A stretch of 64,000 nt of DNA from Pagrus major (taxonomy: Eukaryota > Chordata > Actinopteri > Spariformes > Sparidae), in NCBI RefSeq assembly GCF_040436345.1, contig NC_133227.1, forward strand, positions 25,852,671-25,916,670, given 5' to 3'. Positions 1 to 10,483 of the stretch are shown piece after piece. Made by a program: the position numbers and the translations under genes. The notes beneath the pieces are model-generated. The model saw only the letters and a list, made by a program, of their open reading frames with translations. It did not search any database and had not been told where the DNA came from. Position 1 is the first letter of the stretch, and each line of letters starts with the position of its first letter.

Positions 1-69
1 ATCAGAGCTGGGGCAGCTGTGTGTTTGAACAATGCCACCCTGAGAAGTTGGCTGGAGTTTTTAGCACCA

Positions 70-90
70 GTGTGTGTGTGTGTGTGTGTG
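70..90. repeat. (GT)n microsatellite
   Basis: About ten perfect GT units, followed by GGGTGTC. Dinucleotide repeats of this kind are very common in fish genomes and often length-polymorphic. Confidence 0.95.
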
Positions 91-187
91 GGTGTCAGTG
101 GGAGAAAGCAACTAGCAGCGGCTGAAGCAGTGATATTGACTTCAGGCTTGTGTGTGTCACAGTAGAGTTTGATCCAGCAGTAGTTGC

Positions 188-209
188 TGTGTGTGTGTGT
201 GTGTGTGTG
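188..209. repeat. (GT)n microsatellite
   Basis: Eleven perfect TG units, about 100 bp from the preceding GT run. The two may be independent or a split older repeat. Confidence 0.95.
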
Positions 210-718
210 CATACACAGATAAGGCTGACCTGAAGACCCCTTCGACCAGAGGGCGCCGAGTAGTAAACCGTACATTACGATGAATTCCCCACGTTGTTTT
301 GCGTTAAAGCAAACACTATTTTACCACAACCACCTGACATCTGCAAAGTTCAAACTCAGAGCTCATTAGACATTCACTACCATGCTTTTACTTCTTGTGT
401 CTTCATCTTTTTGTGGTTTCTAGTGAATTATTCTGGCTTATGCGACAAAAATAATGTCCACTGTTCATCAGTTACAAAATTGATGCTCAAAGCGTTGCCC
501 TATTGTCCATGGCATTACTCCAAATATTCTCTTTACTCTCTTTATTCTTTTTTAAATTCTTCATGTGCAAGGTGCATCCACAAATTTAGACATCCTCAAC
601 AACAACAAAAATACTTACAGCAATAAAAAGTAATAATTCATCACTTCCGACGACAGTCCCAAGTTTAACCATATCGACATAAATTATTGTAAATTGTTCA
701 ATGGCTGTAAATCATGTA

Positions 719-1060
719 GGCCAACCCAATTGCCAGAATAAATGTTAGTAATGTATGGTTCTGCGAACCATGGATATGTTGAAATTTTACATCTCTAAAG
801 GGACAAACACCACTTGGATAATATTAGGAAAAGCTCATGTTATGATTTAAATACTTGTTTTTGGTCACCACAAACACATCTGGTAATTGTCCTGGGGTCT
901 CCTTAAAACTATCCAGTGGTTTCACACTTACACATTTTGAAACACGTTCTCAAATTGCAATCGCAGGCTTGGCTTCTAGCTGAGCTACAAAACCGTCCCC
1001 TCCACCATATAAAAGTCAGGTCATAAACATGTAATGTGAACGTGATATAATATGTTTTCG
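719..1060 (+). repeat. Dispersed repeat family A, copy 1
   Basis: This segment aligns by eye along its whole length with 4838-5175. Shared landmarks, in the same order, are an AGAATAAATGTT stretch, GATATGTTGAAA, CACCACTTGG (AACCACTTGG in copy 2), an ATGTTATGATTTAAATAC / ATGTTTTGGCTTAAAATAC pair, CTATCCAGTGG / ATATCCAATGG, CCCCTCCACC and GTCAGGTCA.AAACATGTAATGTG. Partial copies occur near 6360-6535 and at 13866-14430. The class is not determined: no terminal inverted repeat or poly-A tail is obvious. It resembles moderately old interspersed repeats common in teleosts. Confidence 0.75.
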
Positions 1061-2857
1061 AACTGCGTTAACTAAATGTGTTAACTAGGCTCGTTTGTCT
1101 GATAACTTAAGATGTTCAATGACTGAAAACCTTTTTCCAGGAAAAAGATAAAAACAACCAAGATCTGAAATGTGACAGTGACGTGACTTGAAACAGCAAA
1201 ATCAGCTGGAAATTGTTTTATTGACTAGCCATCTGGCCGACAGCTGCCGCTCATGGAAAGCTCTGGAGATTGTTTACAACAGAAACAGTGACACCATTAC
1301 ATAATTTGTGCACAAACTAACACTGATGAGTTTATTATTGATTTTTTCTTTTTTGGTTCTTTGAGGACAACAGTGTAAACATCTCAGCCAGAGAAGACAG
1401 ATGGTTTGAAAGAGGAGTAAAAGACACTTCGGTCTGTTCAAAGACCGTCTTTGAACAGAGGAGGTGGCCTAAGACATTACTTATCACCCACCTACAATGC
1501 AGTACTGAGTTCTCTCCCCAGACAGCTTAACAACTATTCACACCCGGGCTCACCTAGCACTAGAAACCCAAATGGGCTCACACGTGTCCTTAACCACTCT
1601 GTAAGGACACTCCCACACAGAGTTTAAAAGCCTGCCACTCCCTTCCAGTTAGTTAGAACTGAAGGAGCCTCTTGGATGAGAGGTGAAACGCCTTAAAGAA
1701 ACTGAAACAAGTCCAGTTGCCTACAATACAGCACTAAGAATGACTTTTTTCTATTTATTTATTTCTAAGATTATTTTTTGGCAATATTCACCTTTATTGG
1801 ATACCGAGGGCCGACAGGCATCAAAAATATCTTGCTGAATACATGTCACAATATTGATAGATATATTGTAATAGGATTTTTAAAACCCTCAAATATCAAT
1901 ATTGGTATACAGTTTCATTCAGGTTACAGATTTACCTACACATTTTACTGCTCATCACACCAGATAGTACCTATAGTGTGTCAAAATGTGTGTAGATGAA
2001 GTTAGTTTAGGTGTAGATGCAGGTAGGTATCATCTATAAAACCATTTCAACCTGCTTCACGTATTGCAACGACAAGTTCAGAGGCTGTTTATACAAAAAA
2101 TACTTAACCATTCATCTGAGTTTGCTTTGGAAAATGCAGGACATCCAACTTTCACCTGATAGTCAGTGGCATTTGGCATTGAGGTCCGTCAGTCAAACAT
2201 CAGTGACACGGAGACATCTGCTCAACGTGAGCTCATCGACTCGACTGATTGTGTTTGTTCAGTCACACTCGGTGAAGAACTTGGCTGCTGTTTACTTCTC
2301 TGCTGCTCTGCTGTTTACTTTTAACACTGCACGTTGTGTAACTGGTGTTCAGCTGCAGAATGTCACCACTGGGTTGTTTCTTTGGTCAGACGTAAATATA
2401 TTGTGTTTACACTAACTCTCGCTAGATATGGAGGAGAGGGATTTGAATAACGACAGAAGCGTTATTAAATATATTCTCTTTCCCCTTTTGGTCGCCTCTA
2501 TTGTAAACTAATTTGAATCGCAGTGCAAACAGAAAAAAAGGATTGTGCAGGCAAGGAAGTATGTATGATGGGTACACCAAAGTACATGACGGTGGCCTCT
2601 TTTCTGTCCTGCTATGACCTGAGACTCCCAACCTGAGCGGTGTATCAGGCTCCAGTATCTGATCTTCCCCCCTCGCTGCGGTTTCTTTGTCGCTGGCTGT
2701 TCTTTCCTGCATTTTATTGAACTAAACTCCAGGCAAGTGAGGAGGATTCCACAGATAAGCTATCAGGCCCTGGCATCACACAGAGAAACCATCAAGCCAT
2801 GAAATATGTGTCTGGCTGTGAGTCAGGGTGGTGCGCTGCATGAGGAGTGGGGACCAG
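1061..2857. other. Gene-free stretch, nothing recognised
   Basis: AT-rich non-coding DNA with only short open frames (for example 2017-2415 on the plus strand and 2422-2712 on the minus strand). These show no domain, no splice-compatible exon structure that I can defend and no recognised family. No RNA gene was seen. Confidence 0.4.
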
Positions 2858-2904
2858 CACACACACACACACACCCACACAATCTCACACACACACACTC
2901 ACGC
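2858..2904. repeat. Compound (CA)n microsatellite
   Basis: CA runs at 2858-2880 and 2885-2898, separated by a short interruption and followed by more CA-rich sequence. The His/Thr-rich open frames across it are artefacts of the repeat. Confidence 0.95.
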
Positions 2905-3454
2905 ACAAACGAAGCATGAAAAGCACAAGCATATGCACGCAGATAAATACATTTACATACGCTTGGAGCAGAGATGCTGCAAAACGATATTGCTTATTGT
3001 ATCTTGTTCTGTATTGTCTGCTGTTGTATGGAGGCATGGATACAGATAAACAAACACATCTCATATAAGCAGATGCAATGTTAGTTAAATTTAGTTTAAT
3101 CTTTTCACACATTCGTGATAGAAGTGATAGAACAAGTCAAAATTGCATTTTTTTTGCAAACAAAATTACGTACAAACTATAAAATAATATTTCCATTTTT
3201 TATGATTTTAAAGGTATAGTATGTAAGATCTATGCATTGAAATGTCTTAAAACAGCCAGACCTTTGTTCCATATTTTGTTGAGTTGTGTGCTTTATATAC
3301 ATTATTCCAAATCTTTCCAACAATGGTTAAACACTCAAGGTAAAGGTGCTTTTCATTTGCTAGCTTTGGTGCTTAAACTTCCAGGATGATGTGAGGAAGA
3401 CGTTCCGCGATCGCGACAAAACTTGACCTAAACAAACCTGAACGTTACCTTGTT

Positions 3455-3580
3455 GATGAGCAGTTGGCTCCTTGCATGGCAGCCTCCGCCATCAGTGTAT
3501 GAATGTGTGTGTGAGTGGGTGAATGTGACAAGTGTTGTAAAGCGCTTTGAGCGGTCAGTAGACTGGAAAAGCCATTTACT
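3455..3580 (+). repeat. tRNA-derived SINE, 5'-truncated body and tail
   Basis: The sequence from GATGAGCAGTTGG through GCCATCAGTGTATGAATG, GGGTGAATGTGAC, TGTAAAGCGCTTTGAG and GACTGGAAAAGC is the body and 3' part of a SINE very common in teleosts. The same family lies on the opposite strand at 9761-9962, where the tRNA-like head is preserved. This copy lacks the head (5' truncation is typical of SINEs) and has lost part of the tail before CCATTTACT. The match to copy 2 is direct. The class is known from general knowledge of fish repeats. Confidence 0.8.
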
Positions 3581-4837
3581 ATTTTATCAGCAATGGTGGT
3601 TGTTTAATGGCGTGTTCACAATCAGCGAAGCAAAGTTGACCATGGGATCGGGAGTGTTTATTCAACCCAAACAGCCAGATTACTTTATAGTACATTAGCT
3701 GTAAGCTAGCAAGTAAAGACACACAGAGAGTGTGTGTGTCTGTGTGTTTGAATTCAGGTCATCACTCGTCAATCATTTTGCATTTCAGCAAGTCCAACTC
3801 GTATGCAAAAAATCCTTTCCTACTGCTACATGAACATGCTCTCGTGGACAAAACACACAGTTGTCCTCTTTGTGTATGCAATGTTTTGTTTTCTCTGTTC
3901 AATCTTCAGGTAGATTGATCAATGTCAAATAAAGGTTACAACAAGCTACAGAGACCACTGCACCAAACAGTCGTTGGCAGTGGCAGAGACATGAGCTAAT
4001 AGCGAGGTGGGATACACTTTTTAGAGCTGCAAGGTTTGTCAGCTGATGATGGTCAATAAATAATTCAACACCATTAATGTTAAATGTATCTGTAGTGTTG
4101 TTGTAATCACTTTCCATTTAATAAACCTTGGCTAACTGCTGGGCAGCAGGTCAGTCAACCAGAAAAACACCTCGTCCTCCAGATGGCCAATCTGCCACGT
4201 TATAAACACACGTAGGCATCAAAACACAGCCCAAGACAGAATATCTTACACATGGAGCCAGATGCACAACACAAGAGTCACTTGTTCACTTAACACACAG
4301 ACACAAACACACACAATTAACGGTCGAGTATCATACCTCAGTGGTTTTTCTGGTAACGACAGAAGTGTCTGTAGCTTTGAGTATTATTTTGTAATCAGAC
4401 AGTTTTAATTTTAATGAATAATTCCAGCTTCAGATTCAGTTTCAATTATTCTTGACAACACATCATGGTATAGAGTACAAATGCAAAACAAAACCATAAT
4501 ACAATGCTAAACAACAAGGATAGATTACCAGAACAGAAAGTTATTTAAAGGGAGGCGGAGCATTACTCAGAAACTCGCCTCGTCTGCAATAACAGCATAC
4601 GTTTAAACATAGATGGATGATTAACAGCATTGTGGTCAATATTTCTCTCTGTTATCAGCAATGCTTTTGTTTTTACACTCAAACAGACCATGATATTCAT
4701 CCCTCAGGCAACTGTCATTAGTACAAAAAATTATCCCTTTCTTTGTATTGTTTGTATTATTTGAAACTCAGAAATTAAAAACAAAATAGCTTGATCATAC
4801 CTCCTGTTTTCAACTCCTCTTTAAATTCACATTAAAG
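3581..4837. other. Gene-free stretch, nothing recognised
   Basis: Non-coding by appearance. Short open frames at 3730-3918 and 3899-4117 overlap on opposite strands and have no recognisable content. Confidence 0.4.
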
Positions 4838-5175
4838 AACCAGCCCAATTGTCAGAATAAATGTTGGCAATATACGTTTCTTTAAACCACAGATATGTTG
4901 AAACACCATGCCCATGGTCTGACTAGATTTCCACACCAAAACCACTTGGTTAGTGTGAGGGGAGAGATCATGTTTTGGCTTAAAATACCGACTTCGGTTG
5001 CCAGAAATATGAGTGGAGATGTCCCGAGGTCCTCTTAAAAAATATCCAATGGTGTCACGCTTAAAACTGTGGTCACTGGCTTGGCAGCCTTTTTGCCTGA
5101 GCTCCACCACCATCCCCTCCACCTCCCGGTATGAAAGTCAGGTCACAAACATGTAATGTGCATGTGATATGCCAA
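4838..5175 (+). repeat. Dispersed repeat family A, copy 2
   Basis: Full-length partner of 719-1060 in the same orientation, about 4.1 kb away. It contains CAGAATAAATGTTGGCAAT, AGATATGTTGAAAC, AACCACTTGG, ATCATGTTTTGGCTTAAAAT, TGCCAGAAATATGAGTGG, ATATCCAATGGTGTCACGC and GTCAGGTCACAAACATG. The minus-strand open frame 4832-5122 lies entirely inside the repeat and is not evidence of a gene. Confidence 0.75.
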
Positions 5176-6211
5176 CTAATATCCCAACTAACTAATCCAA
5201 ACCTAGTCCTTTTATGGGTTATGAGTTAATGAGTTAAATCTGTGAAAGATTACTCCACATTTTGGTCCTGAAGAGTATAGAAACACAAAAACACACTACA
5301 GGCTCTCTTTCTCCCATCTTCCCCTCACTCCATCAGCAGCTCCTCCTTTTTATCCACCTCCCTTCTTCCCTTTGCAGGACATGTGTGAAAATGTTGAAAG
5401 CAGGCCCCGCCAGGCCTTTAGGATTGAGAAAAACAAATAGCATAATTCAGGAGAAACCCCCACAACTCCAGGCTGTTGGACCCCACCAAGCTTCTTTTTC
5501 TGTAATTTGGATACATCGTAAAGTGCTGCCACACCACAGTGTGACCACAGAAATGAGGAAGGGAGAGACAGACAGATGGAGACAGAGGAGGTGAGAGAGA
5601 GTGAGAGAAAATAAGTAGGCAGGAAGATAAGGAGAGAAGCAGTGCAAGTGAAGGAGAGAGGAGGAGAAAGCAAACACTGGTGTAATTGAATGAGGTTTAG
5701 CATGGCTGTTGGACCAACAGCAGATTCCCTTCTCTCTCTGTAATATACATTTCCCTTCAAGGTCCCTTATGATAAATGAAAGACTCTTCAAGAAGGGCTT
5801 TTTGCTTTTTTTTTTTCCGTCTTCCCTTTCATACTGAAGTGTGAAGCTTTATTCAGGTCATCATGAAAGAATAAAATGGAAACATGATGCTACAGGCTTT
5901 GGCAGTGGAAAGGGAAACAAAAGCTGAGACGTCTTATATATATATAATAGTACCCGAGTAGTCCTGTCTATCAAAACACCTGCAAATCTTTATATCTGCA
6001 AGTGAAGGGCGACCATGATAAAACTGATATTTTTTAGAAATCAATGTAAATATTATGTTTAATTTGCTTTAAGTTTAATGTATTTTTCTGCAGTAACAGT
6101 GCCTGTTGCATCACTGCTCTCTAGGGGTTGTTAATTTTTTGGTTTTGAAAATGTCAGTGCAATAATTTGATTGACGGTGATGGACGGGCATTTAAAAGTG
6201 TGTTACATCTA
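5176..6211. other. Gene-free stretch, nothing recognised
   Basis: Contains a purine-rich GAGA tract near 5560-5670 (GAGAGAGAGTGAGAG type) and a short TA run near 5937-5947. Overlapping open frames on both strands between 5262 and 5791 are shadows of the low-complexity purine tract. Confidence 0.4.
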
Positions 6212-6256
6212 TTCAAAACAGCCATACAGGCAGTCGACCTGTATGGCTGTTTTGAA
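6212..6256. repeat. Perfect 19-bp inverted repeat (hairpin)
   Basis: The arm TTCAAAACAGCCATACAGG (6212-6230) and its exact reverse complement CCTGTATGGCTGTTTTGAA (6238-6256) flank the 7-base loop CAGTCGA. A few further pairs continue outward with mismatches. The transcript of either strand could fold into a perfect 19-bp stem. Whether this is a microRNA-like precursor, a MITE remnant or chance cannot be told from sequence alone. Confidence 0.9.
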
Positions 6257-6359
6257 GTGATATCTGACTCTGCGTGAGTTTTGAGTCGGATATTGAAAGA
6301 AAGACCGCTAATGTAGTAAGTCCCCCTGTCTTTAATGTGGGAACAGCACAGCACCGTTC

Positions 6360-6513
6360 ATATCATAGGGATATGTTGAAACTTTAGGATTCTTTATCTT
6401 TCGATTTCCAAGTTTATGTTGTGACAAGGCTGTAGTTAAGGTATGGTTAGTTTTAGGCACAAAAACAGTTAGAAAAGTATAATGTTTTGGACTAAAATAT
6501 CATGTTTTGCTTA
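6360..6513 (+). repeat. Dispersed repeat family A, partial copy 3
   Basis: GGATATGTTGAAAC, TTATGTTGTGACAAGGCTG, AGGCACAAAAACAG and a TAAAATATCATGTTTTGC stretch follow the order seen in family A. The minisatellite starting at 6514 appears to be an expansion of the next part of the same repeat. Confidence 0.6.
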
Positions 6514-6753
6514 CCCAAAGACAGCTGCAAAAAGTCTTGACATCTCATGAAAAATATCAGGTTTTGTTGCCTCAAAGATGAATGCAAAATGTCCAGACAT
6601 CTTCTTAAATATCCCGTGATGTTGCCCCAAAGATGGCTGCAAAAAGTCCTGGCATTTCGTGAAAAATATCTGGTTCTGTTGCCCCAAAGATGGCTGCAAA
6701 AGGTCCTGGCATTTCGTGAAAAATATCTGGTTCTGTTGCCCCAAAGATGGCTT
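6514..6753. repeat. 57-58 bp minisatellite, about four copies
   Basis: A unit containing CCCCAAAGATGGCTGCAAAA, GTCCTGGCATTTCGTG and AAAAATATCTGGTTCTG repeats with starts near 6514, 6570, 6624, 6682 and 6739. The last full copies are nearly identical and the first two diverged. Since the period is close to a multiple of three, the minus strand stays open and reads as a 19-residue peptide repeat (…GATEPDIFHEMPG…); I read this as a by-product of the period. The unit resembles the GCCACAAACACAGCTGG…CCTGAGG…ATATCCAGTGG part of family A. Confidence 0.85.
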
Positions 6754-6994
6754 TACAGTTGCTAAAACTACCCAGCTGTCTGTCCAAGAAGTCTCTCACT
6801 TGTCAGCCGTCTCCTTAAAATGTAATTTCAGGGTTTAAAATGAGACTTATTGTAGAAAAGAAACTTCATCCTGGTGACCAGACTGTGCTGATATACGATG
6901 AAGCACAAACTGTGTTGAGTGAGAATTGGTGATTATTTTAGCAAGCCCACCCAAAGACTGTTTCTACAAATATGTCCAAACAGTTTTATCCTCT

Positions 6995-7020
6995 GTTGTT
7001 GTTGTTGTTGTTGTTGTTGT
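6995..7020. repeat. (GTT)n trinucleotide microsatellite
   Basis: Nearly nine uninterrupted TGT/TTG units. It accounts for the poly-Thr end of the minus-strand open frame 6964-7326. Confidence 0.95.
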
Positions 7021-9760
7021 CAATTGTTTGGCTTTAAAATAGTGACATTTACTGTATTTCTCATCACATTGACCCCTCAGGGATTTCTGCAACCTTAACT
7101 GGATTACAAAGGCAGATGAGCTGTAATTATTCTTGCAAATAACTGTCGGCTTGTTGAAAACCAAATGTTTATGCAGAACATTCGGACCGCTGACGTCAAT
7201 TCCTCTTAACTTTTTCCTTGTGTTTTCCAGAACCTCCTTAATTTCATTTTCGTGATACTGGCGAGGTGATTTATAATGTTTGTTTCCAGCTATCTCCGGA
7301 CTCCAAAAAAACTTTTTAAAAATCAATACCAGACTAAATGACTGACGATGGAGTTTTTTGTGCGGTGTGGTGAACAGGCAGGTGTGCTTGTTTTTTTATC
7401 GTCTGTGTGAAGTGATGCCCCATCAGCTGCTCTTGTCCTGACCTTATCCCACGTGCTGATTTGACATTTCCTCTTAAAAGGCCACAGATAGATCATGTGT
7501 TTGTAGACTGGGTGCAGGAGGACCCTTTTAATACAAAGAGTAATGAGCCCTGCCACGCTGTGAGGCAGGCTGCTGCAGATCTGTTTGTGTTCTACTTTAG
7601 GAACAAGCTGATTTTATGTGGCAGTGCTAAATATTACTGGTGATGTGGCACAGCTACGCACGATAACAGTTCACAAAACATGAATTTCATGGTAGCAGGA
7701 GATAAGACACTACAAAGGCATGTTTTTTAGGATATCTGCTGCATATATTATTGTATTATTATCATTAAATCTAGTCAGAGTTAGTGATTATGCTCAGAAA
7801 AACATGGGATATAGATTTTTTTAAAACATTTTTTTCCAATAATTTCTGCTCATGTTTCAAGGTGTTATGTTTGTTCAATTAGAAATACATTTTAAATGCT
7901 TTGTCAGAGTAATTACATGACCTAATAAATTACAGGCTCGAATAATCAAATTGATTTCTTCAAACAACGTGCAGTAATAAGCGTCATAATCAGTAAGTGA
8001 TTGCATTTCGAAGATTACCTGCACCACTCTGGGAAACACTGATTTCACGGCACTGGAAGTGTTTTCACGCACAGCGGGGGAAGGTATATGCTCTTATGAA
8101 GCCCGCAGAGATTTCATTCAATTTTTTTCAATTCCATCAGCTCTAATCTCAGACTTCAATCCCTTCTATAATAAGCATCTGGGCTCCGAAAAAAACAACA
8201 AAAAAACAGCAAGACGGGGCTGTGTTTAAGATCAAAGCAAAGATTAACCACTGCAGCTTTTGTTGATCTTTTTCTTTTTGTTGACTGTAAACTCAAATCC
8301 TCCTGTCTGTGCCATTTTAATTTGGTTTTTTCACATCAGCCTCCATCCATCTACAGATGCACATCTGTGAGTGTGTGTTGACGTTGGCTCCGCTGGAGTG
8401 TGTTTGTACTCCTGGATGAGTGTGCGAGTTTGGAGTGTGGGAGAGAGTCGAGTAGAAGAGCAATGAGTGAGGAAGTGCAACTGTAAGAGAGGAGTGATGT
8501 TGAGTGCAACGTTATAGATATAAAAGCCAAAACAGTGAAAATCAATTGAGCGTTAGCAGCTTGGTTCTCCACCTCTGGAGATTGTTGTGCCGTTGAGAGA
8601 ATCTGCTTCCTGATCTAATCCTGCTCCTGATCAGACAACTGTGAATAGACATTACTACACTATTCGCTAAACTAGAACCTCACTGTTATAAAACATCAAC
8701 AAAAACCTCAGTCCAAGACACAAACAAAGCATCAGTGAGTTTATCTGACCGTGGTTCAGGTCAGAAAATCCTCCCCTTTAAATAATATGCTATTTTATGA
8801 GTCAATGTAGTCTGTCTTAATAATAAATGCTGCCCTTTTTTGTCAGAGACCATTTTTTATTTTGTGAGGGGACTTCAGTTTAAGATAGGATAAGATGTAT
8901 CTTTATTGATCCACTATAGGGGAAATTCAATTTGACTCAGCAGCACAAGAGAATAAAGTAGCAGTGAGGGAAATGTACTGTAAAATGAAAAGAGAGACAT
9001 ACTATATACAACACTTGCATTTTCTTGTTCGACCCTGTTGAACAATGATAAAAAACTGAACCATGTACCTTCTCCTTTCTTAGGAATTAACATCAACGAA
9101 TGATCGGAGTCCAGTTCCAGTTCTCCTGCCTGGTCTGAGCCCAAGTTGCGGTCCGCCTGACTCCTCCCCTGGTCCACAAACAACAACTCAAGAGCCTCAC
9201 GTGTGCCTCAATACATAAAGTTACTCTGTTTGTTCATTTAGTGGCAGCTGATAATAACAGTTCATTCATTAGCTCTTATTTTAAATACTTAAAAAATTAC
9301 AGTTTGGGAGATGCTGATTTTTACTCTAACTTCCTTCTGATGTGCACTTTGGTGGCTGTTTTCATTTTTTATTGACTTTTCTAATTTAATTTACTGTTCC
9401 ATTAAGTACCATCTGAAGTGTTTCACTGAAGTGGATTAAATGGCAGATTACAGGCTGGGATGAGTTTCTTATTCATTGTCAAAAACATAGCTTTGTTTTC
9501 AGTAGTTTAAACTGGCAATGGACTAGTTTTCTGCTTTAACGTATCATTATGAAATAACTGCTGATTGCACAATGTAAAGGGTAATGCATTCACATTTGTC
9601 TCTTATAAACCTGGCTGTCACCTTACAATGTCATCTGCCAGGAGAGGTTAACTGGTGAGCCATTTCTATTTTACTAAATGATTGAATGAACTCACGCTTG
9701 GTCCTGTGTTGATTAAATACTGCTCATATTTATTGATCAACATGTGTCCAGACCTTAGAT
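7021..9760. other. Gene-free stretch, little recognised
   Basis: No defensible coding exon. A short motif at 8885-8935 (ATCTTTATTGATCCACTATAG then GGGGAAATTC) resembles the TTTATTGATCCC…GGGGAAATTC motif seen in fish repeats, suggesting an old repeat fragment. The rest has only short, unrelated open frames on both strands. Confidence 0.4.
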
Positions 9761-9962
9761 GGTAAATTAATTTCTATAGTGCTTTTCCAGTCTACAGACT
9801 CTCAGCGCTTCACAACACTTGTCACATTCACTGCTCATCAAGAGCAATTTGGGGTTCAGTATCTTGCTCACGTTGACATGCAGCTGGGGGGGCTGGGGAT
9901 TCGAACCAGCGACCATCCGATTATTAGACGACCCGCTCTACCTCCTGAGCTGCAGTCACCCC
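9761..9962 (-). repeat. tRNA-derived SINE with head and target-site duplication
   Basis: Read on the minus strand, the element starts with a tRNA-like head: an A-box-like GCTCAGGAGGTAGAGCGG region and a perfect B box, GGTTCGAATCC (tRNA-gene internal promoter). It continues into the body (AGCTGCATG, TCAACG, AGATACTGAACCCCAAATTG, GATGAGCAG) and the tail (TGTGACAAGTGTTGTGAAG, AGACTGGAAAAGC). The middle section present in the 3455-3580 copy is deleted. A 7-base direct repeat, CCTTAGA, lies at 9753-9759 and 9961-9967, consistent with a target-site duplication. It would insert by LINE-mediated reverse transcription. The open frames here are spurious. Confidence 0.85.
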
Positions 9963-9967
9963 TTAGA

Positions 9968-10375
9968 CCTGAAACAATAAAATTACAATAATCTGGGACC
10001 ACAAGCCAAGAAGAAGCCAAACTACATGGGGCTAAATGATGTAGCAAACATTTTATAAGCATAATTTCTTCTTCATTTCTTCTTTTTTTTCCTCTTTTAA
10101 TTGTAACGTGGTCTCTCTTGTGTGATGTAAGACGCTTTGTAAATGTGCTGGATGAATAATCACTGTTGTTATTATTAGATTACAAAGACAACTGCTGCAG
10201 GAATAGAATAATACAGCGTTAATGTTCAGTCTTTTTAAGTAGTCGAGCATTGTGGTAATTTCTTCACATCAGTGTGGACTCACCTGCCAAAAGAGGTTGG
10301 GAACCCCTAAAGAGACCCAAGCAGGCGTCTGCATGGAGGCAGACTTGGCCCTGCGGCTCAGAAAGGCTGCCAAGG
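9968..10375. other. Gene-free stretch, nothing recognised
   Basis: AT-rich, no exon or RNA gene visible. A TAAGACGCTTTGTAAATGTG motif near 10127-10146 resembles the 3' tails of fish retroposons, but it is too short to call. Confidence 0.35.
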
Positions 10376-10408
<33 letters not shown>

Positions 10409-10421
10409 ACACACACACACA

Positions 10422-10480
<59 letters not shown>
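10376..10480. repeat. Long (CA)n microsatellite, 105 bp
   Basis: About 50 CA units with two CAGA interruptions near 10402 and 10420. It is the longest dinucleotide run in the window. All open frames of His/Thr or Cys/Val repeats here are artefacts. Confidence 0.97.

Positions 10481-10483
<3 letters not shown>

Larger units (their letters stand above)
1..718. other. Gene-free stretch with two GT microsatellites
   Basis: No exon, RNA gene or recognisable coding similarity is visible here. The only clear features are perfect (GT)n runs at 70-90 and 188-209. The open frame at 294-626 has no domain, no repeat-independent composition signal and no recognised relative, so I do not call it a gene. 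Confidence 0.5.

Noticed and set aside
5262..5791. Several overlapping frames of over 100 residues on both strands
   Set aside because: Produced by a purine-rich GAGA tract. There is no consistent coding signal on either strand.
6605..6799. Minus-strand frame with a 19-residue peptide repeat
   Set aside because: It comes from the 57-bp minisatellite. No start context or conserved flank suggests a real repeat protein.
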